This document shows, one piece after another, positions 41,819 through 42,022 of a stretch of DNA of 42,022 nucleotides; position 1 is the stretch's first letter, and every line of letters starts with the position of its first letter. The stretch comes from Chloroflexi bacterium B3_Chlor (GTDB lineage Bacteria > Chloroflexota > Anaerolineae > UBA7937 > B3-Chlor). Under the pieces are notes generated by a model. That model had not been told where the DNA came from and made no database searches. It saw only the letters and a list, made by a program, of their open reading frames with translations. Position numbers and translations under genes: made by a program. Location of the stretch: assembly GCA_005223035.1 (NCBI GenBank), contig NJBK01000028.1, positions 1 through 42,022 on the forward strand. The letters run 5' to 3'.

Positions 41819-42022
41819 CCCGCATGCTTCGCACAGGGCTCCTCTCAACACTTCGGCGGAGGATCAAACCGCAGCATCCTGAGTAGCTGCCGAGCGAAGG
41901 GAGGCAGCGTATCGAAGGATGTGCCTCTGACCCCCCTCGCCAACCCGCATGCTTCGCACAGGGCCCCTCTCAACAGTCCGGCGGAAGGACCAAATCCCAG
42001 CATCCTGAGTAGCTGCTGAACG
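41819..42022 (+). repeat. Direct repeat of about 125 bp containing REP-like elements
   Basis: CGCATGCTTCGCACAGGGC at 41821 recurs at 41946, and GCATCCTGAGTAGCTGC at 41874 recurs at 42000. The period is 125-126 bases. Unit 1 contains the full REP-like element at 41875-41921. Unit 2 runs off the window end. Intervening sequence is similar but not identical. Confidence 0.6.

Noticed and set aside
40314..42022. Repeated elements resembling a CRISPR array
   Set aside because: Units are unevenly spaced, occur in both orientations, and have no uniform spacers or cas genes.

Overview
The window looks like chromosomal DNA of a GC-rich, probably anaerobic bacterium. A Chloroflexota-type (Anaerolineae-like) lineage is my best guess, from the split glycine decarboxylase (gcvPA/gcvPB), the many SDR, MDR and UROD-superfamily enzymes, the MscL-type zinc-ribbon tail and the REP-like intergenic elements. 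This is an impression, since there is no rRNA or marker gene to prove it. The oxygen-sensitive glycyl radical enzyme at the right argues for an anaerobe. Most genes lie on the minus strand. Exceptions are phoU, an MBL-fold hydrolase, the glycyl radical enzyme with its activase, and a small membrane ORF.

Layout. 1-2.6 kb: a string of short hairpins, then poorly conserved small genes and remnants (membrane protein, duplicated gene tail, MscL C-terminal fragment, two hypothetical proteins). 2.6-9.6 kb: S9 prolyl-oligopeptidase-type peptidase, multi-PAS/GAF diguanylate cyclase-like protein, rarA. 9.8-12.7 kb: tiny membrane protein, a gene-poor stretch, and a stand-alone OLD-family ATPase/TOPRIM nuclease. 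12.9-18.0 kb: gamma-glutamyltransferase, remnant of a duplicated dehydrogenase start, zinc-dependent MDR dehydrogenase, methyltransferase, IclR regulator with a consensus promoter. 18.1-19.9 kb: phoU and an MBL-fold hydrolase, both behind nearly identical promoters; the second appears leaderless. 20.0-24.2 kb: a tight run of NAD-kinase-like protein and two SDRs, then an amidinotransferase remnant and a saccharopine-dehydrogenase-family protein. 24.4-31 kb: S41 peptidase lipoprotein, gcvPB/gcvPA, and a lipoprotein built from a tandem domain duplication. 31.4-41.7 kb: M20 peptidase and ornithine aminotransferase, divergent from a glycyl radical activase plus trans-4-hydroxyproline dehydratase (HypD), then RidA, a UROD-like protein, threonine-dehydratase-like enzyme and a class I aminotransferase. 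The right end is packed with REP-like and hairpin repeats.

The common theme is peptide and amino-acid catabolism: peptidases (S9, M20, S41, GGT) release amino acids; HypD turns hydroxyproline into pyrroline-5-carboxylate, which ornithine aminotransferase can convert to ornithine; GcvP acts on glycine, and the dehydratase/RidA pair acts on threonine or serine. Hydroxyproline, proline and glycine together suggest collagen- or plant-wall-type protein as a substrate, which is an inference. A second theme is gene decay: at least four same-strand gene fragments sit between intact genes. Many promoters of the TTGACA-N16/17-TATAAT type can be read directly.
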